Shown one piece after another: positions 56,189 through 64,000 of a DNA stretch of 64,000 nucleotides. Position 1 is the stretch's first letter, and the number at the start of each line of letters is the position of its first letter. This stretch comes from Thauera sedimentorum (lineage in GTDB: Bacteria; Pseudomonadota; Gammaproteobacteria; Burkholderiales; Rhodocyclaceae), in NCBI RefSeq assembly GCF_014489115.1, contig NZ_JACTAH010000002.1:1346586-1410585 (forward strand), written 5' to 3'. The notes under the pieces were generated by a model. That model saw nothing but the letters and a program-made list of their open reading frames with translations, had not been told where the DNA came from and made no database searches. Position numbers and translations under genes: made by a program.

Positions 56189-56211
56189 ACGGCCGGCGCA
56201 GGGCCGGCCGT
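56189..56211 (-). terminator. Weak terminator-like hairpin after the enoyl-CoA hydratase gene
   Basis: An eight-base-pair stem ACGGCCGG/CCGGCCGT with a seven-base loop lies 21 bases past the stop. No clear T run follows, so termination may be inefficient. Confidence 0.4.
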
Positions 56212-56231
56212 GATCGGGAGCAGGTCCGCAG

Positions 56232-57008
56232 TTAGCGGTGCTTGAACTCGGGCTTGCGCTTCTCGACGAAGGCGGCCATGCCTTCCTTCTGGTCGTCCAG
56301 CGCGAAGGCGGAGTGGAACACGCGGCGTTCGAACAGCAGGCCTTCGTTGAGGCTGCCCTCGAAGGCGCGGTTCACCGATTCCTTGATCATCATGACCACC
56401 GGCAGGGAGTAGCCGGCAATGGTCTCGGCGGCAGACAGGGCTTCGTCGAGCATTTTGTCGGCGGGCACCACGCGGGCCACCAGGCCGGCGCGTTCGGCTT
56501 CGGTGGCGTCCATGAAGCGGGCGGTGAGGCACAGGTCCATGGCCTTGGCCTTGCCGACTGCGCGCGGCAGGCGCTGGGTGCCGCCGGCGCCCGGCAGGAT
56601 GCCCAGCTTGATCTCCGGCTGGCCGAACTTGGCGGTATCGGCGGCGATGATCATGTCGCACATCATCGCCAGTTCGCAGCCGCCGCCCAGGGCGAAGCCG
56701 GCCACCGCGGCGATCACCGGTTTGCGGCAGGTCTTCACCCGTTCCCAGTTGCGGGTGATGTAGTCGCCCTTGTAGGCGTCCATGTAGGAGAAGTTCGCCA
56801 TGGCGCCGATGTCGGCACCGGCGGCGAAGGCCTTCTCCGAGCCGGTGATGACGATCGCGCCGATGCCTTCGTCGGCCTCGAAGCCGTCGAGCGCGTGACC
56901 GATCTCATCGACCAGGGTGTCGTTGAGCGCGTTCAGCGCCTTGGGGCGGTTGAGGGTGATCAGGCCGACGCGGCCGCGGGTTTCGACCAGGATGTTCTCG
57001 TAGTTCAT
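56232..57008 (-). CDS. Enoyl-CoA hydratase (crotonase family)
   Basis: A 258-residue crotonase-fold enzyme. The oxyanion-hole segment is [12 protein letters not shown], and the two catalytic glutamates are in [11 protein letters not shown] and [17 protein letters not shown], as in classical short-chain enoyl-CoA hydratases of fatty-acid or phenylacetate-type degradation. It should hydrate trans-2-enoyl-CoA to 3-hydroxyacyl-CoA. It occupies the place after lptA where lptB and rpoN usually lie. An AAGGAG ribosome site precedes the ATG. Confidence 0.92.
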   Translation of the reverse strand: MNYENILVETRGRVGLITLNRPKALNALNDTLVDEIGHALDGFEADEGIGAIVITGSEKAFAAGADIGAMANFSYMDAYKGDYITRNWERVKTCRKPVIAAVAGFALGGGCELAMMCDMIIAADTAKFGQPEIKLGILPGAGGTQRLPRAVGKAKAMDLCLTARFMDATEAERAGLVARVVPADKMLDEALSAAETIAGYSLPVVMMIKESVNRAFEGSLNEGLLFERRVFHSAFALDDQKEGMAAFVEKRKPEFKHR

Positions 57009-57059
57009 GCAGTCTCCTTGTGTTGCGCCTGTTACGGTTGTTGTGGCTGTTGTGGGTTG

Positions 57060-57611
57060 TTATCGACCGGCTGCCGGAGCTTCGGCCGGCGCCGCGGAGC
57101 CTTTGGGCTGGATCACTGCGCGCACGCGTCCGCCGCTGGCTTGTCCGCCGCTGCCCGGCGCGGTGGTGACCACGTAGTTCTCGCTCAGCGCGTCGTATTC
57201 GATGTAGTTGCCACGCACTTCGTCGCCGCCGCTCTTGACGTAGGCGCGGACGAACAGCTTGGCGCGCTCGGTGCGGCTGTCGTACTCGATGCGCTCGGCT
57301 TCGCCCTCGACATAGTCGTTGGTGCCCTCGCGGCGCTGGCGGAAGGTGGCGAGGCGTCCATCGGTGCCGGTGGCGACGCCGGTCTGGAAACCGTCGGCGC
57401 CCTGGGTGACCACCAGCCTGTCGCCGCGGATCTGCAGCGTACCCTGACTGAGGACCACCTTGCCTTCGAACACATGGGTCTTGTTGCGGTCGTCGACGGT
57501 GACGTGGTCGGCTTCGATGTTGACCGGCTGCTCACGATCGGCGCGTTCGGCCAGAGCCGGCGAGGTCGCGGCAGCGAGGCTGAGCAGGGTGGTGGCGAGG
57601 ATGCGTTTCAT
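57060..57611 (-). CDS. lptA: LPS transport periplasmic protein LptA
   Basis: A 183-residue periplasmic protein. The signal peptide ends near residue 21 (PALAE). The OstA/LptA beta-jellyroll repeats follow (QPVNIEADHVTVDDRNKTHVFEGKVVLSQGTLQIRGDRLVV). It forms the bridge carrying LPS from LptC to LptD. The start overlaps the lptC stop by four bases. lptB does not follow; the next gene is an enoyl-CoA hydratase. Confidence 0.95.
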   Translation of the reverse strand: MKRILATTLLSLAAATSPALAERADREQPVNIEADHVTVDDRNKTHVFEGKVVLSQGTLQIRGDRLVVTQGADGFQTGVATGTDGRLATFRQRREGTNDYVEGEAERIEYDSRTERAKLFVRAYVKSGGDEVRGNYIEYDALSENYVVTTAPGSGGQASGGRVRAVIQPKGSAAPAEAPAAGR

Positions 57612-58189
57612 GGCGTGTTCCGGCCGCGGCGCGGCATGGTGGCATTGACCCTGCCGTCGAGCAGCAGCGTCCCGAAAATACTGTCTGCCTTCAATCCGTT
57701 GGCGTGGATGACGGTGTTGCCGCGGGTGAGGACGACCGGGCTGCGGCTGCGCGCGCGTTCGTCGTTCGGCCATACCCTGAGCGTCTCGGATACGAAGGTG
57801 GCGTCAGGCTCGCCGGCTAGTCCGCTGCGGCGCCCGCGTACGTTGCCGCGTAGCAGTAGCTCTTCCCCTTCCCGGAAGGCTTCGGCGGTGTCCGCCGTCA
57901 ACTGGAGTCGGCGACCATTCGACTCCTGATGAAGGCGCGGGTTGTCGAACACGGTCACGTCGGTGCCGGGATAGCGGGTAATGCGGTCTGCAAGCAGTTC
58001 GTATCGTTGCCGACCGCTTGCGTCGAAGCTGAGCAGTCGGCTGTTCACGGCGACGAAATCGGGCTTGCCGCGTTCGATCAGCGGCACGCGCTCCTCCTCC
58101 GGTGCACTGATCCGAGCCAGCCACAGCGTGGCGCCGGCGAGCAGCGTCAGTGCGACGATGGGATAGAGGCGATGAGCGGGGATGTTCAT
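57608..58189 (-). CDS. lptC: LPS export protein LptC
   Basis: A 193-residue bitopic protein: one N-terminal membrane anchor (about residues 8-25), then a periplasmic LptA-like jellyroll (DFVAVNSRLLSFDASGRQRYELLADRITRYPGTDVTVFDNPRL). It takes LPS from LptBFG and hands it to LptA. It lies between kdsC and lptA in the usual operon, three bases after the kdsC stop. Confidence 0.94.
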   Translation of the reverse strand: MNIPAHRLYPIVALTLLAGATLWLARISAPEEERVPLIERGKPDFVAVNSRLLSFDASGRQRYELLADRITRYPGTDVTVFDNPRLHQESNGRRLQLTADTAEAFREGEELLLRGNVRGRRSGLAGEPDATFVSETLRVWPNDERARSRSPVVLTRGNTVIHANGLKADSIFGTLLLDGRVNATMPRRGRNTP

Positions 58190-58192
58190 CGC

Positions 58193-58714
58193 TCAGGCAA
58201 GGTAAGCGGCCAGCATGGCGTCCAGCCGGCCCTGGCTGGCGAGGATGTGGTCGCAGACCTCGCGCACCGCGCCACGGCCACCGCCGCGCCGGGCGACGTA
58301 GTCGACATGGCGGCGCACGAAGCTGTGGCCGTCGGCCGGGGTTGCGGCGAAGCCGCAGGCGCGCAGGATGGGCAGGTCGACGACGTCGTCGCCCATGTAG
58401 CCGGCCTGCTCGCGCGCAAGGCCGCGGCGGGCGAGCAGGGTGTCGAGGCAGGCGCGCTTGTCCTCGACGCCCATGTGCAGCTCGGCGATGCCGAGGTTGG
58501 CGGCGCGCAGCTCCAGCGCACGCGAACTGCGTCCGCTGATGATCGCCACCTCGATGCCGGCGGCCTGCAGCATCTTCAGGCCGTGGCCGTCCAGGCTGGA
58601 GAAGGCCTTGATCTCGTCGCCGTTGGGGGTGAAGTAGAGGCTGCCGTCGGTGAGCACGCCATCGACGTCGAAGCCCATCAGGCGGATGTTGGCGGGGGAG
58701 CGAGGAGCCTGCAT
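58193..58714 (-). CDS. kdsC: 3-deoxy-D-manno-octulosonate 8-phosphate phosphatase
   Basis: A 173-residue HAD phosphatase without a cap domain. The nucleophile motif is FDVDGVLTDG, then IISGRSSRALELRAANLGI and the metal-binding GDDVVDLPIL. It removes phosphate from KDO 8-phosphate in lipid A/KDO synthesis and works as a tetramer. Its start shares one base with the kdsD stop (TGATG). Confidence 0.96.
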   Translation of the reverse strand: MQAPRSPANIRLMGFDVDGVLTDGSLYFTPNGDEIKAFSSLDGHGLKMLQAAGIEVAIISGRSSRALELRAANLGIAELHMGVEDKRACLDTLLARRGLAREQAGYMGDDVVDLPILRACGFAATPADGHSFVRRHVDYVARRGGGRGAVREVCDHILASQGRLDAMLAAYLA

Positions 58715-59709
58715 CAGATGACCTTGGCCTGCATCAGATCGTGGGTGGTGAGCGCACCGGCGAGCCGTCCGTCGGCATCGACCGCGATCAGCTGGCTGAT
58801 GCGCAGGCGCTCCATCATCTCCGCCGCTTCGACCGCCAGGGCGTCGGGCGAGATGGTGTGCGGGTTGCGGGTCATCAGTTCGGCCAGGCGCGCGGTGCGC
58901 ACGTCGCAGCCCTTCTCCAGCGCGCGGCGCAGATCGCCGTCGGTGAAGATGCCGAGGGGACGGCCGTCGACATCGACCACCGCGGTCATCCCCATGCCGC
59001 CGCGGGTGACCTGCAGCAGCGCATCGCTCAGGCTGGCGTCGCTGGCCACCGCCGGTACGCTGCCGGCCGCGCGCATCACGTCGCGCACATGGGTCAGCAG
59101 CCGCCGGCCGAGCGCGCCGCCCGGGTGCGAGCGGGCGAAGTCCTCGGCGCCGAAGCCGCGTGCATCGAGCAGGGCCACGGCGAGCGCGTCGCCCAGCGCC
59201 AGCGCCGCGGTGGTGCTGGCGGTGGGGGCCAGGTTGAGCGGGCAGGCCTCTTCGGCCACCGCGGTGTCGAGATGGACGTCAGCCTCGCGCGCCAGCGGCG
59301 AGGCGGGATTGCCGGTCATGCTGATCAGGCGTGCGCCCTGGCGCTTCACCAGCGGGACGATGGTGAGCAGTTCCTCGCTGGACCCGGAGTAGGACAGCGC
59401 GATCACCACGTCCTCGGCGGTGATCATGCCGAGATCGCCGTGAGCGGCTTCGGCGGCGTGCACGAAATAGGCCGGGGTGCCGGTGCTCGCCAGCGTGGCG
59501 GCCAGCTTGCGGGCGATGTGGCCCGATTTGCCGATGCCTGTGACGATCACCCGCCCGGTGCGTTGCAGGATCATCGCGACCGCGCGCTCGAATTCCTCAC
59601 CCACGCGATCGGCCAAAGCGGCGACGGCGCTGGCCTCGATGCGCAGCACGCGCCTGGCCAGGGCGGCGGCGCCTCGGGTGGCGGGTTGAGGGTTGGAGGT
59701 TTCGGGCAT
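58714..59709 (-). CDS. kdsD: Arabinose-5-phosphate isomerase
   Basis: A 331-residue isomerase making arabinose 5-phosphate for KDO synthesis. The N-terminal SIS domain (about 35-180) has TGIGKSGHIARKLAATLASTG and SYSGSSEE; two CBS domains follow (about 205-331). The ATG at 59709 is the first after the promoter region. It is the first gene of the kdsD-kdsC-lptC-lptA operon and is divergent from mlaF. Confidence 0.96.
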   Translation of the reverse strand: MPETSNPQPATRGAAALARRVLRIEASAVAALADRVGEEFERAVAMILQRTGRVIVTGIGKSGHIARKLAATLASTGTPAYFVHAAEAAHGDLGMITAEDVVIALSYSGSSEELLTIVPLVKRQGARLISMTGNPASPLAREADVHLDTAVAEEACPLNLAPTASTTAALALGDALAVALLDARGFGAEDFARSHPGGALGRRLLTHVRDVMRAAGSVPAVASDASLSDALLQVTRGGMGMTAVVDVDGRPLGIFTDGDLRRALEKGCDVRTARLAELMTRNPHTISPDALAVEAAEMMERLRISQLIAVDADGRLAGALTTHDLMQAKVI

Positions 59710-59767
59710 GGCAGGGTGTTCGAGTGGGCGGGAGGCGCGCTCCCGCAGCGGACGGCGCAAGCGACGA

Positions 59768-59776
59768 ATTATATCA
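59768..59776 (-). promoter_or_regulatory. Extended -10 promoter of the kdsD operon
   Basis: The minus strand reads TGATATAAT: a consensus TATAAT hexamer preceded by TG in the extended -10 position. No good -35 box is visible, as is common with extended -10 promoters. It lies about 59 bases before the kdsD ATG. Confidence 0.6.
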
Positions 59777-59914
59777 GAGCGCTTTCCCCGGCCCCGGTGT
59801 TCCACCGTGAGCCGAAATTGTGTCGTTGTGTGCAATGCAACACCAGTTACAAGGGCGTTACACCTCCTCTGGTAAACTCGTCCGTTTCCCAAACCAGCCC
59901 CGAAACCGACCACC

Positions 59915-60733
59915 GTGTCTGACGCCTCCAATCGTTCACTTGTATGCCTGCGCAATGTGCGTTTCGCCTATGGCGAGCGCGAGATCCTGCGCGGCATCGA
60001 CCTGTCCGTGCATCGCGGGCAGGTGGTGGCGATCATGGGCGGCAGCGGTTGCGGCAAGACCACCTTGCTGCGTCTGATCGGCGGTCAGCTGCGGGCTTCC
60101 GCCGGCAGCATAGAGGTCGATGGGCAGGATCTGGCGCAGCTGTCGCGCGACGAGCTCTACGCGCTGCGCCGCCGCATGGGCATGCTGTTCCAGTTCGGTG
60201 CGCTGTTCACCGACATGTCGGTGTTCGACAACGTCGCCTTCCCGCTGCGCGAGCACACCGACCTGCCGCCGGAACTGGTGCGCGACCTGGTGCGCCTCAA
60301 GCTCAACGCGGTGGGACTGCGCGGTGCCGAGGCGCTCAGTCCGGCGGAGCTCTCCGGCGGCATGGCGCGCCGGGTGGCGCTGGCGCGCGCGATTGCGCTC
60401 GATCCGATGCTGATCATGTATGACGAGCCCTTCGCCGGGCTGGACCCGATCTCGCTCGGGGTGATCGGCCAGCTGATCCGCCGCCTCAACGACGCGCTGG
60501 GCGCGAGTTCGATCATGGTCACCCACGACATCCACGAGTCGCTCGAGATCGTCGACTACGTGTACTTCGTCTCCGACGGGCGCATCGTCGCCCAGGGCAC
60601 GCCCGACGAGATCCGCGCCTCCAGCGACCCCTTCGTGCACCAGTTCGTGCATGCCGAGGCCGACGGGCCGGTGCCTTTCCACTATCCGGCGGACCCGCTG
60701 GAAGCCAGCCTGCTGGGCGGGGTGGCTGGATGA
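59915..60733 (+). CDS. mlaF: Phospholipid transport ATP-binding protein MlaF
   Basis: A 272-residue ABC ATPase with Walker A GGSGCGKTT, Q-loop FQFGALFTDMSVFDNV, signature LSGGMARR and Walker B IMYDEPFAGLDP. These match the Mla/Mkl subfamily. With MlaE, MlaD and MlaB it moves phospholipids between membranes to keep outer-membrane asymmetry. The gene starts with GTG (GTGTCTGAC at 59915). It is the first gene of mlaFEDACB and overlaps mlaE by four bases. Confidence 0.95.
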   Translation: MSDASNRSLVCLRNVRFAYGEREILRGIDLSVHRGQVVAIMGGSGCGKTTLLRLIGGQLRASAGSIEVDGQDLAQLSRDELYALRRRMGMLFQFGALFTDMSVFDNVAFPLREHTDLPPELVRDLVRLKLNAVGLRGAEALSPAELSGGMARRVALARAIALDPMLIMYDEPFAGLDPISLGVIGQLIRRLNDALGASSIMVTHDIHESLEIVDYVYFVSDGRIVAQGTPDEIRASSDPFVHQFVHAEADGPVPFHYPADPLEASLLGGVAG

Positions 60734-61524
60734 CCCGGGTGCTCGACCTGCTGCGCCGCATGGGCGCGCGCGTGATCGACGGCGTCTGGCGGCTGGGTTT
60801 CGCGGCGCGCTTCTTCATGCTGGTGCTGCTGTACTCCGGGCAGTCCTTCCGCCGGCTGCACCTGACCATACGCGAGATCTACTTCTCCGGCGTGCTGTCG
60901 CTGCTGATCATCCTGGTGTCCGGGCTGTTCGTCGGCCTGGTGCTCGGCCTGCAGGGCTACGAGACCTTGCAGCGCTATGGTTCGAGCGAGGCGCTCGGCG
61001 TGCTGGTGGCGCTGTCGCTTACCCGCGAGCTCGGCCCGGTGGTGGCCGGCCTGCTGTTCGCCAGCCGCGCCGGCTCCGCGGTGACCGCCGAGATCGGCCT
61101 GATGAAGACCACCGAACAGCTCAAGGCCATGGACATGATGGCGGTCAGCCCGCTGGCGCGCGTGGTGGCGCCGCGCTTCTGGGGCGGGGTGATCTCCATG
61201 CCCTTGCTCGCCGCGCTGTTCTCCGCCATGGGCATCTTCGGCGGCTGGCTGATCGGGGTGATGTTCATCGGCGTCGATGGCGGTGCCTTCTGGTCGCAGA
61301 TGCAGGCGGCGGTGGATTTCCGCTACGACATCATGAACGGCGTCATCAAGAGCGTGGTGTTCGGCATCGCGGTGTCGCTGATCGCGGTGTTCGAGGGCTA
61401 CGACTGCACGCCCACCGCCGAGGGCGTGTCGCGCGCCATCACGCGCACCGTGGTGAGTTCCGCGCTGGCCATCCTGGCGCTCGATTTCGTACTGACTTCT
61501 TTCATGTTCCGGGGTCAATCATGA
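60730..61524 (+). CDS. mlaE: Phospholipid transport permease MlaE
   Basis: A 264-residue permease with five to six membrane segments and the MlaE-family core (TRELGPVVAGLLFASRAGSAVTAEIGLMKTTEQLKAMDMM). It forms the membrane channel of the MlaFEDB complex. It overlaps mlaF at its start and mlaD at its end, each by ATGA. Confidence 0.95.
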   Translation: MTRVLDLLRRMGARVIDGVWRLGFAARFFMLVLLYSGQSFRRLHLTIREIYFSGVLSLLIILVSGLFVGLVLGLQGYETLQRYGSSEALGVLVALSLTRELGPVVAGLLFASRAGSAVTAEIGLMKTTEQLKAMDMMAVSPLARVVAPRFWGGVISMPLLAALFSAMGIFGGWLIGVMFIGVDGGAFWSQMQAAVDFRYDIMNGVIKSVVFGIAVSLIAVFEGYDCTPTAEGVSRAITRTVVSSALAILALDFVLTSFMFRGQS

Positions 61525-61988
61525 GCCGTACCGTGCTCGACCTGTGGGTCGGCTTCTTCGTGGCGATCGGCTTCGCCGCGCTGCTCTTCCTGGCGATGAA
61601 GGTGGGCAATTTCGCCGGCTTCAACAACCTGCCCACCTACGTGATCGAAGCGCCCTTCGACAACATCGGCGGGCTCAAGGTGCGCGCGCCGGTCAAGAGC
61701 GCCGGGGTGGTGGTCGGCAGGGTGGCCGACATCCGCTTCGATCCGGAGCGCTACCGTGCGGTGGTAAGCTTGCGCGTCGAGACGCGCTACCCCTTCCCGC
61801 GCGACACCATCGCCACCATCCTCACCTCCGGCCTGCTCGGCGAGCAGTACGTCGGACTGGAGCCGGGCGGTGACATCGAGATGCTGGCCGATGGCGACGC
61901 CGTCCAGATCACCCAGTCGGCCGTCGTGCTCGAGAAGCTGATCGGCCAGTTCCTCTACAACCGTGCAGCCGAAACGCCGGCCAACTGA
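61521..61988 (+). CDS. mlaD: Phospholipid-binding MCE protein MlaD
   Basis: A 155-residue protein with an N-terminal membrane anchor (about 7-28) and one MCE domain (about 38-115: APFDNIGGLKVRAPVKSAGVVVGRVADIRFD, GLLGEQYVGLEPGG). It forms a hexameric ring in the periplasm that passes lipid between MlaC and MlaE. The C-terminal tail is shorter than in E. coli. Confidence 0.95.
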   Translation: MSRTVLDLWVGFFVAIGFAALLFLAMKVGNFAGFNNLPTYVIEAPFDNIGGLKVRAPVKSAGVVVGRVADIRFDPERYRAVVSLRVETRYPFPRDTIATILTSGLLGEQYVGLEPGGDIEMLADGDAVQITQSAVVLEKLIGQFLYNRAAETPAN

Positions 61989-62015
61989 GCGCCCTGCCGG
62001 CTTCGGAGACCAACA

Positions 62016-62867
62016 ATGACGACGCGCAAACCCGGCTCTTCGTTCCGTATCGCCGCACTGGCCTGCGGGGTGATCCTGGCAAGCGGCTGTGCGAGCACGC
62101 CGCGCAACCCGGACGATCCGCTGGAGGGCTATAACCGGGCGATGTTCGCCTTCAACGAGAACCTGGACAAGGCCTTGGTCAAGCCGGTCGCGCAGGCCTA
62201 TGACTACGTGACGCCCAAGCCCGTGCAGACGGGTGTGGGCAACTTCTTCGGCAACCTAGCCGATCCGTGGATCGGGCTGAACAACATGCTGCAGGGCAAG
62301 CCGGCGGAGGCCTTCTCCGACTGGATGCGCTTCATGGTGAACTCGGTGTTCGGCATCTTCGGTTTGCTCGACATTGCCAGCGAAGCGCGCTTGCCCAAGC
62401 ATGACGAGGACTTTGGCCAGACCCTGGCGGTATGGGGCGTGGGCGAGGGACCGTACTTCGTGGTGCCGTTCTTCGGGCCGCGCACGGTGCGCGACGCCGC
62501 GGTGCTGCCAGTTGACCTTGTCGGCGACAAGGTCTGGCGCGCCGGCCATGTGCCGACCCGTAATGCCATCAGGGTGCTGGACATCACCCATGCCCGCGCC
62601 ACCTTGCTAGGTGCCGACCGCACGCTGGAAGAGAGTACCTTCGACAAGTACGCTTACCTGCGCGACTTCTACCTGCAGCAGCGTCGTTACAAGGTGCATG
62701 ACGGGAACCCGCCGGTCGAGTACGAGGATTTCAACGGCGCCTCGCTTCCTGGGCAGTCCCCTCGCCTGGTCGATATGGCCGCCGTTGCCGCGATCGCGCG
62801 GCTGGAGCTGGTAGATCCCATGGCCGTCGGCGCCGTCGAAACGGCGCCCGTGCCCAACCACGAGTGA
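62016..62867 (+). CDS. mlaA: Outer-membrane lipoprotein MlaA (VacJ)
   Basis: A 283-residue lipoprotein with lipobox LASGC (about residues 22-26) and the VacJ core (DPLEGYNRAMFAFNENLDKALVKPVAQAYDYVTPKPVQTGVGNFFGNL; GEGPYFVVPFFGPRTVRDA). It removes misplaced phospholipid from the outer leaflet. It sits between mlaD and mlaC, the betaproteobacterial order, whereas in E. coli it is unlinked. The C-terminal tail beyond about residue 230 varies among homologues. Confidence 0.95.
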   Translation: MTTRKPGSSFRIAALACGVILASGCASTPRNPDDPLEGYNRAMFAFNENLDKALVKPVAQAYDYVTPKPVQTGVGNFFGNLADPWIGLNNMLQGKPAEAFSDWMRFMVNSVFGIFGLLDIASEARLPKHDEDFGQTLAVWGVGEGPYFVVPFFGPRTVRDAAVLPVDLVGDKVWRAGHVPTRNAIRVLDITHARATLLGADRTLEESTFDKYAYLRDFYLQQRRYKVHDGNPPVEYEDFNGASLPGQSPRLVDMAAVAAIARLELVDPMAVGAVETAPVPNHE

Positions 62868-62874
62868 ATCGACG

Positions 62875-63492
62875 ATGAAGAAGCTTTTCCTTGGTTTCTG
62901 TCTGCTGTTGGGTGCGCTGCTGCCGGCCCACGCCGCGCTGACGCCGCCCGACCAGCTGGTGCGCACCGTGACCGACGATGTCCTGGAAATCGTCCGCCAG
63001 GATCAGGACATCCAGCGCGGCAATGCCGACAGGGCGATCGCCCTGGTCGAGGAGAAGGTGTTGCCGCACTTCAACTTCCGCCGCATGACCATGTTGGCGG
63101 TGGGGCGCGACTGGCGTCAGGCCACCCCGGAACAACAGGCGCGCCTGGTCGATTCTTTCCGTACTCTGCTGGTGCGCACCTACTCGAACGCCCTGACACA
63201 ATACCGCGACCAGACCATCGACTTCCGCCCGCTGCGCGCCGCGCCGTCCGACACGACGGTGCAGGTTCGCACCGAGGTGCGTCAGTCCGGGGCGCAGCCC
63301 ATCGCCATCGACTACGTCCTCGAGCGCACCGATGCCGGCTGGAAGGTGTTCGACGTCATCGTCGCCGGCGTCAGCCTGGTGACCAACTACCGCGGCACTT
63401 TCTCCCAGGAGATCCGCAGCAGCGGGATCGACGGCCTGATCGACGCCCTCGAACGCCGCAACGGCGAACTGGCTGGAAGCGCGGCGCGCTGA
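62875..63492 (+). CDS. mlaC: Periplasmic phospholipid carrier MlaC
   Basis: A 205-residue periplasmic protein: signal peptide ending near residue 20 (AHAAL), then the MlaC/Ttg2D fold (DRAIALVEEKVLPHFNFRRMTMLAVGRDWRQATPEQQARLVDSFRTLLVRTYSNAL). It shuttles phospholipid between MlaA and MlaD. It starts seven bases after mlaA and overlaps mlaB by one base. Confidence 0.95.
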   Translation: MKKLFLGFCLLLGALLPAHAALTPPDQLVRTVTDDVLEIVRQDQDIQRGNADRAIALVEEKVLPHFNFRRMTMLAVGRDWRQATPEQQARLVDSFRTLLVRTYSNALTQYRDQTIDFRPLRAAPSDTTVQVRTEVRQSGAQPIAIDYVLERTDAGWKVFDVIVAGVSLVTNYRGTFSQEIRSSGIDGLIDALERRNGELAGSAAR

Positions 63493-63776
63493 TGATGAAG
63501 GTGGAGGGCGATCTGCTGCGCCTCGAGGGGCCCTTGACCATGGCTACCGCGGGCGCCTTGCTCGATGCCGGCCGCCGGCAGGTTGCCGCAGCCGACCGGG
63601 TGATCGACCTTAGTGCGGTCAGCACGGCCGACTCTGCGGCCCTGGCGCTGCTGTTCGACTGGCTGCGCACCGCGCGGGCGAACGGCCGTCGGCTGACGGT
63701 CCGCGGCCTGCCTGAAGGGCTGCGCAGCCTGGCAGCGCTGTACGGCGCCGAAGCGCTGCTGCCGCTGGAAGTCTGA
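63492..63776 (+). CDS. mlaB: STAS-domain protein MlaB
   Basis: A 94-residue single STAS domain with the conserved SAVSTADSAALALLFDWLR helix (ADS in the phosphorylatable position of anti-sigma antagonists). MlaB binds MlaF and is needed for MlaFEDB assembly and activity. The ATG shares a base with the mlaC stop (TGATG). Small STAS proteins diverge quickly, so the name rests mainly on position. Confidence 0.9.
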   Translation: MMKVEGDLLRLEGPLTMATAGALLDAGRRQVAAADRVIDLSAVSTADSAALALLFDWLRTARANGRRLTVRGLPEGLRSLAALYGAEALLPLEV

Positions 63777-63788
63777 GTCCGGCCCCGC

Positions 63789-64000
<212 letters not shown>

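Larger units (their letters stand above)
55897..56231. other. 335-base intergenic region between phasin and enoyl-CoA hydratase genes
   Basis: This region has the longest AT-rich stretch in the window. It holds the phasin ribosome site, two copies of GTGCATC (55961 and 56015), an inverted repeat at 56042-56069, a direct repeat of TTCAATT next to it, and a GC hairpin near 56189. I see no convincing gene in it. Confidence 0.7.

Noticed and set aside
55961..56245. 94-residue plus-strand reading frame in the phasin upstream region
   Set aside because: No ribosome site, no recognisable domain, and it runs into the 3' end of the enoyl-CoA hydratase gene on the other strand.

Overview
The window is dense, GC-rich bacterial chromosome. 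Gene content and order point to a betaproteobacterium, most likely Rhodocyclales of the Thauera/Azoarcus type. The main pointers are a coaE-zapD-yacG block, an ispE-lolB-TPR-mutM block beside tRNA-Gln-prs-rplY-pth-ychF, an mlaFEDACB order, a PHA phasin and a glnA-ntrBC region. No phage, insertion sequence, CRISPR array or rRNA is visible. Nearly everything is core metabolism or envelope biology.

Layout. 1-490 holds the 3' end of a Nudix/ThiE-like fusion. About 619-10760 is one long minus-strand run: glnA, a DUF4124 protein, ntrB, ntrC, birA, coaX, a TrpB2-like enzyme, a SPOR protein, coaE, zapD and yacG. glnA has a visible sigma-54 promoter and an NtrC site. About 10930-16620 carries a CDF metal exporter, a rhodanese, nadA, a thioesterase, and a divergent MFS transporter/LysR regulator pair with a perfect dyad between them. 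16610-18153 is a translationally coupled pair, a RuBisCO-like protein followed by a cupin; it is the most unusual metabolic locus here. 18232-22650 holds a coupled endonuclease/phosphatase-family protein and cardiolipin synthase, then gluQ with a CoA-binding protein, and an HDOD protein. 22713-30523 is translation and coenzyme housekeeping plus lipoprotein sorting and DNA repair. 30621-32594 is a solitary dynamin-like GTPase. 32661-39416 carries ferredoxin, coaD, rsmD, two M16 peptidase-family proteins and ftsY-ftsE-ftsX.

39417-43822 is ahpC-ahpF, with a candidate OxyR site, followed by an ABC exporter. 43904-45218 has a ribbon-helix-helix protein, a DJ-1/PfpI protein and tRNA-Met. 45275-55265 runs miaB, phoH, ybeY (with an extra N-terminal domain), corC, lnt, glyQ, glyS, gmhB and plsC. 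55336-57008 has a phasin and an enoyl-CoA hydratase. 57060-59709 is the minus-strand kdsD-kdsC-lptC-lptA operon. The divergent mlaFEDACB operon follows, and the start of another ABC ATPase runs off the window at 64000.

Themes. Envelope biogenesis recurs (Lpt, Kds, GmhB, Mla, LolB, Lnt, PlsC, cardiolipin synthase, FtsEX). Four-base start/stop overlaps link many operon members. A hairpin-forming interspersed repeat appears three times, each time between the 3' ends of convergent genes that have no ordinary terminator.
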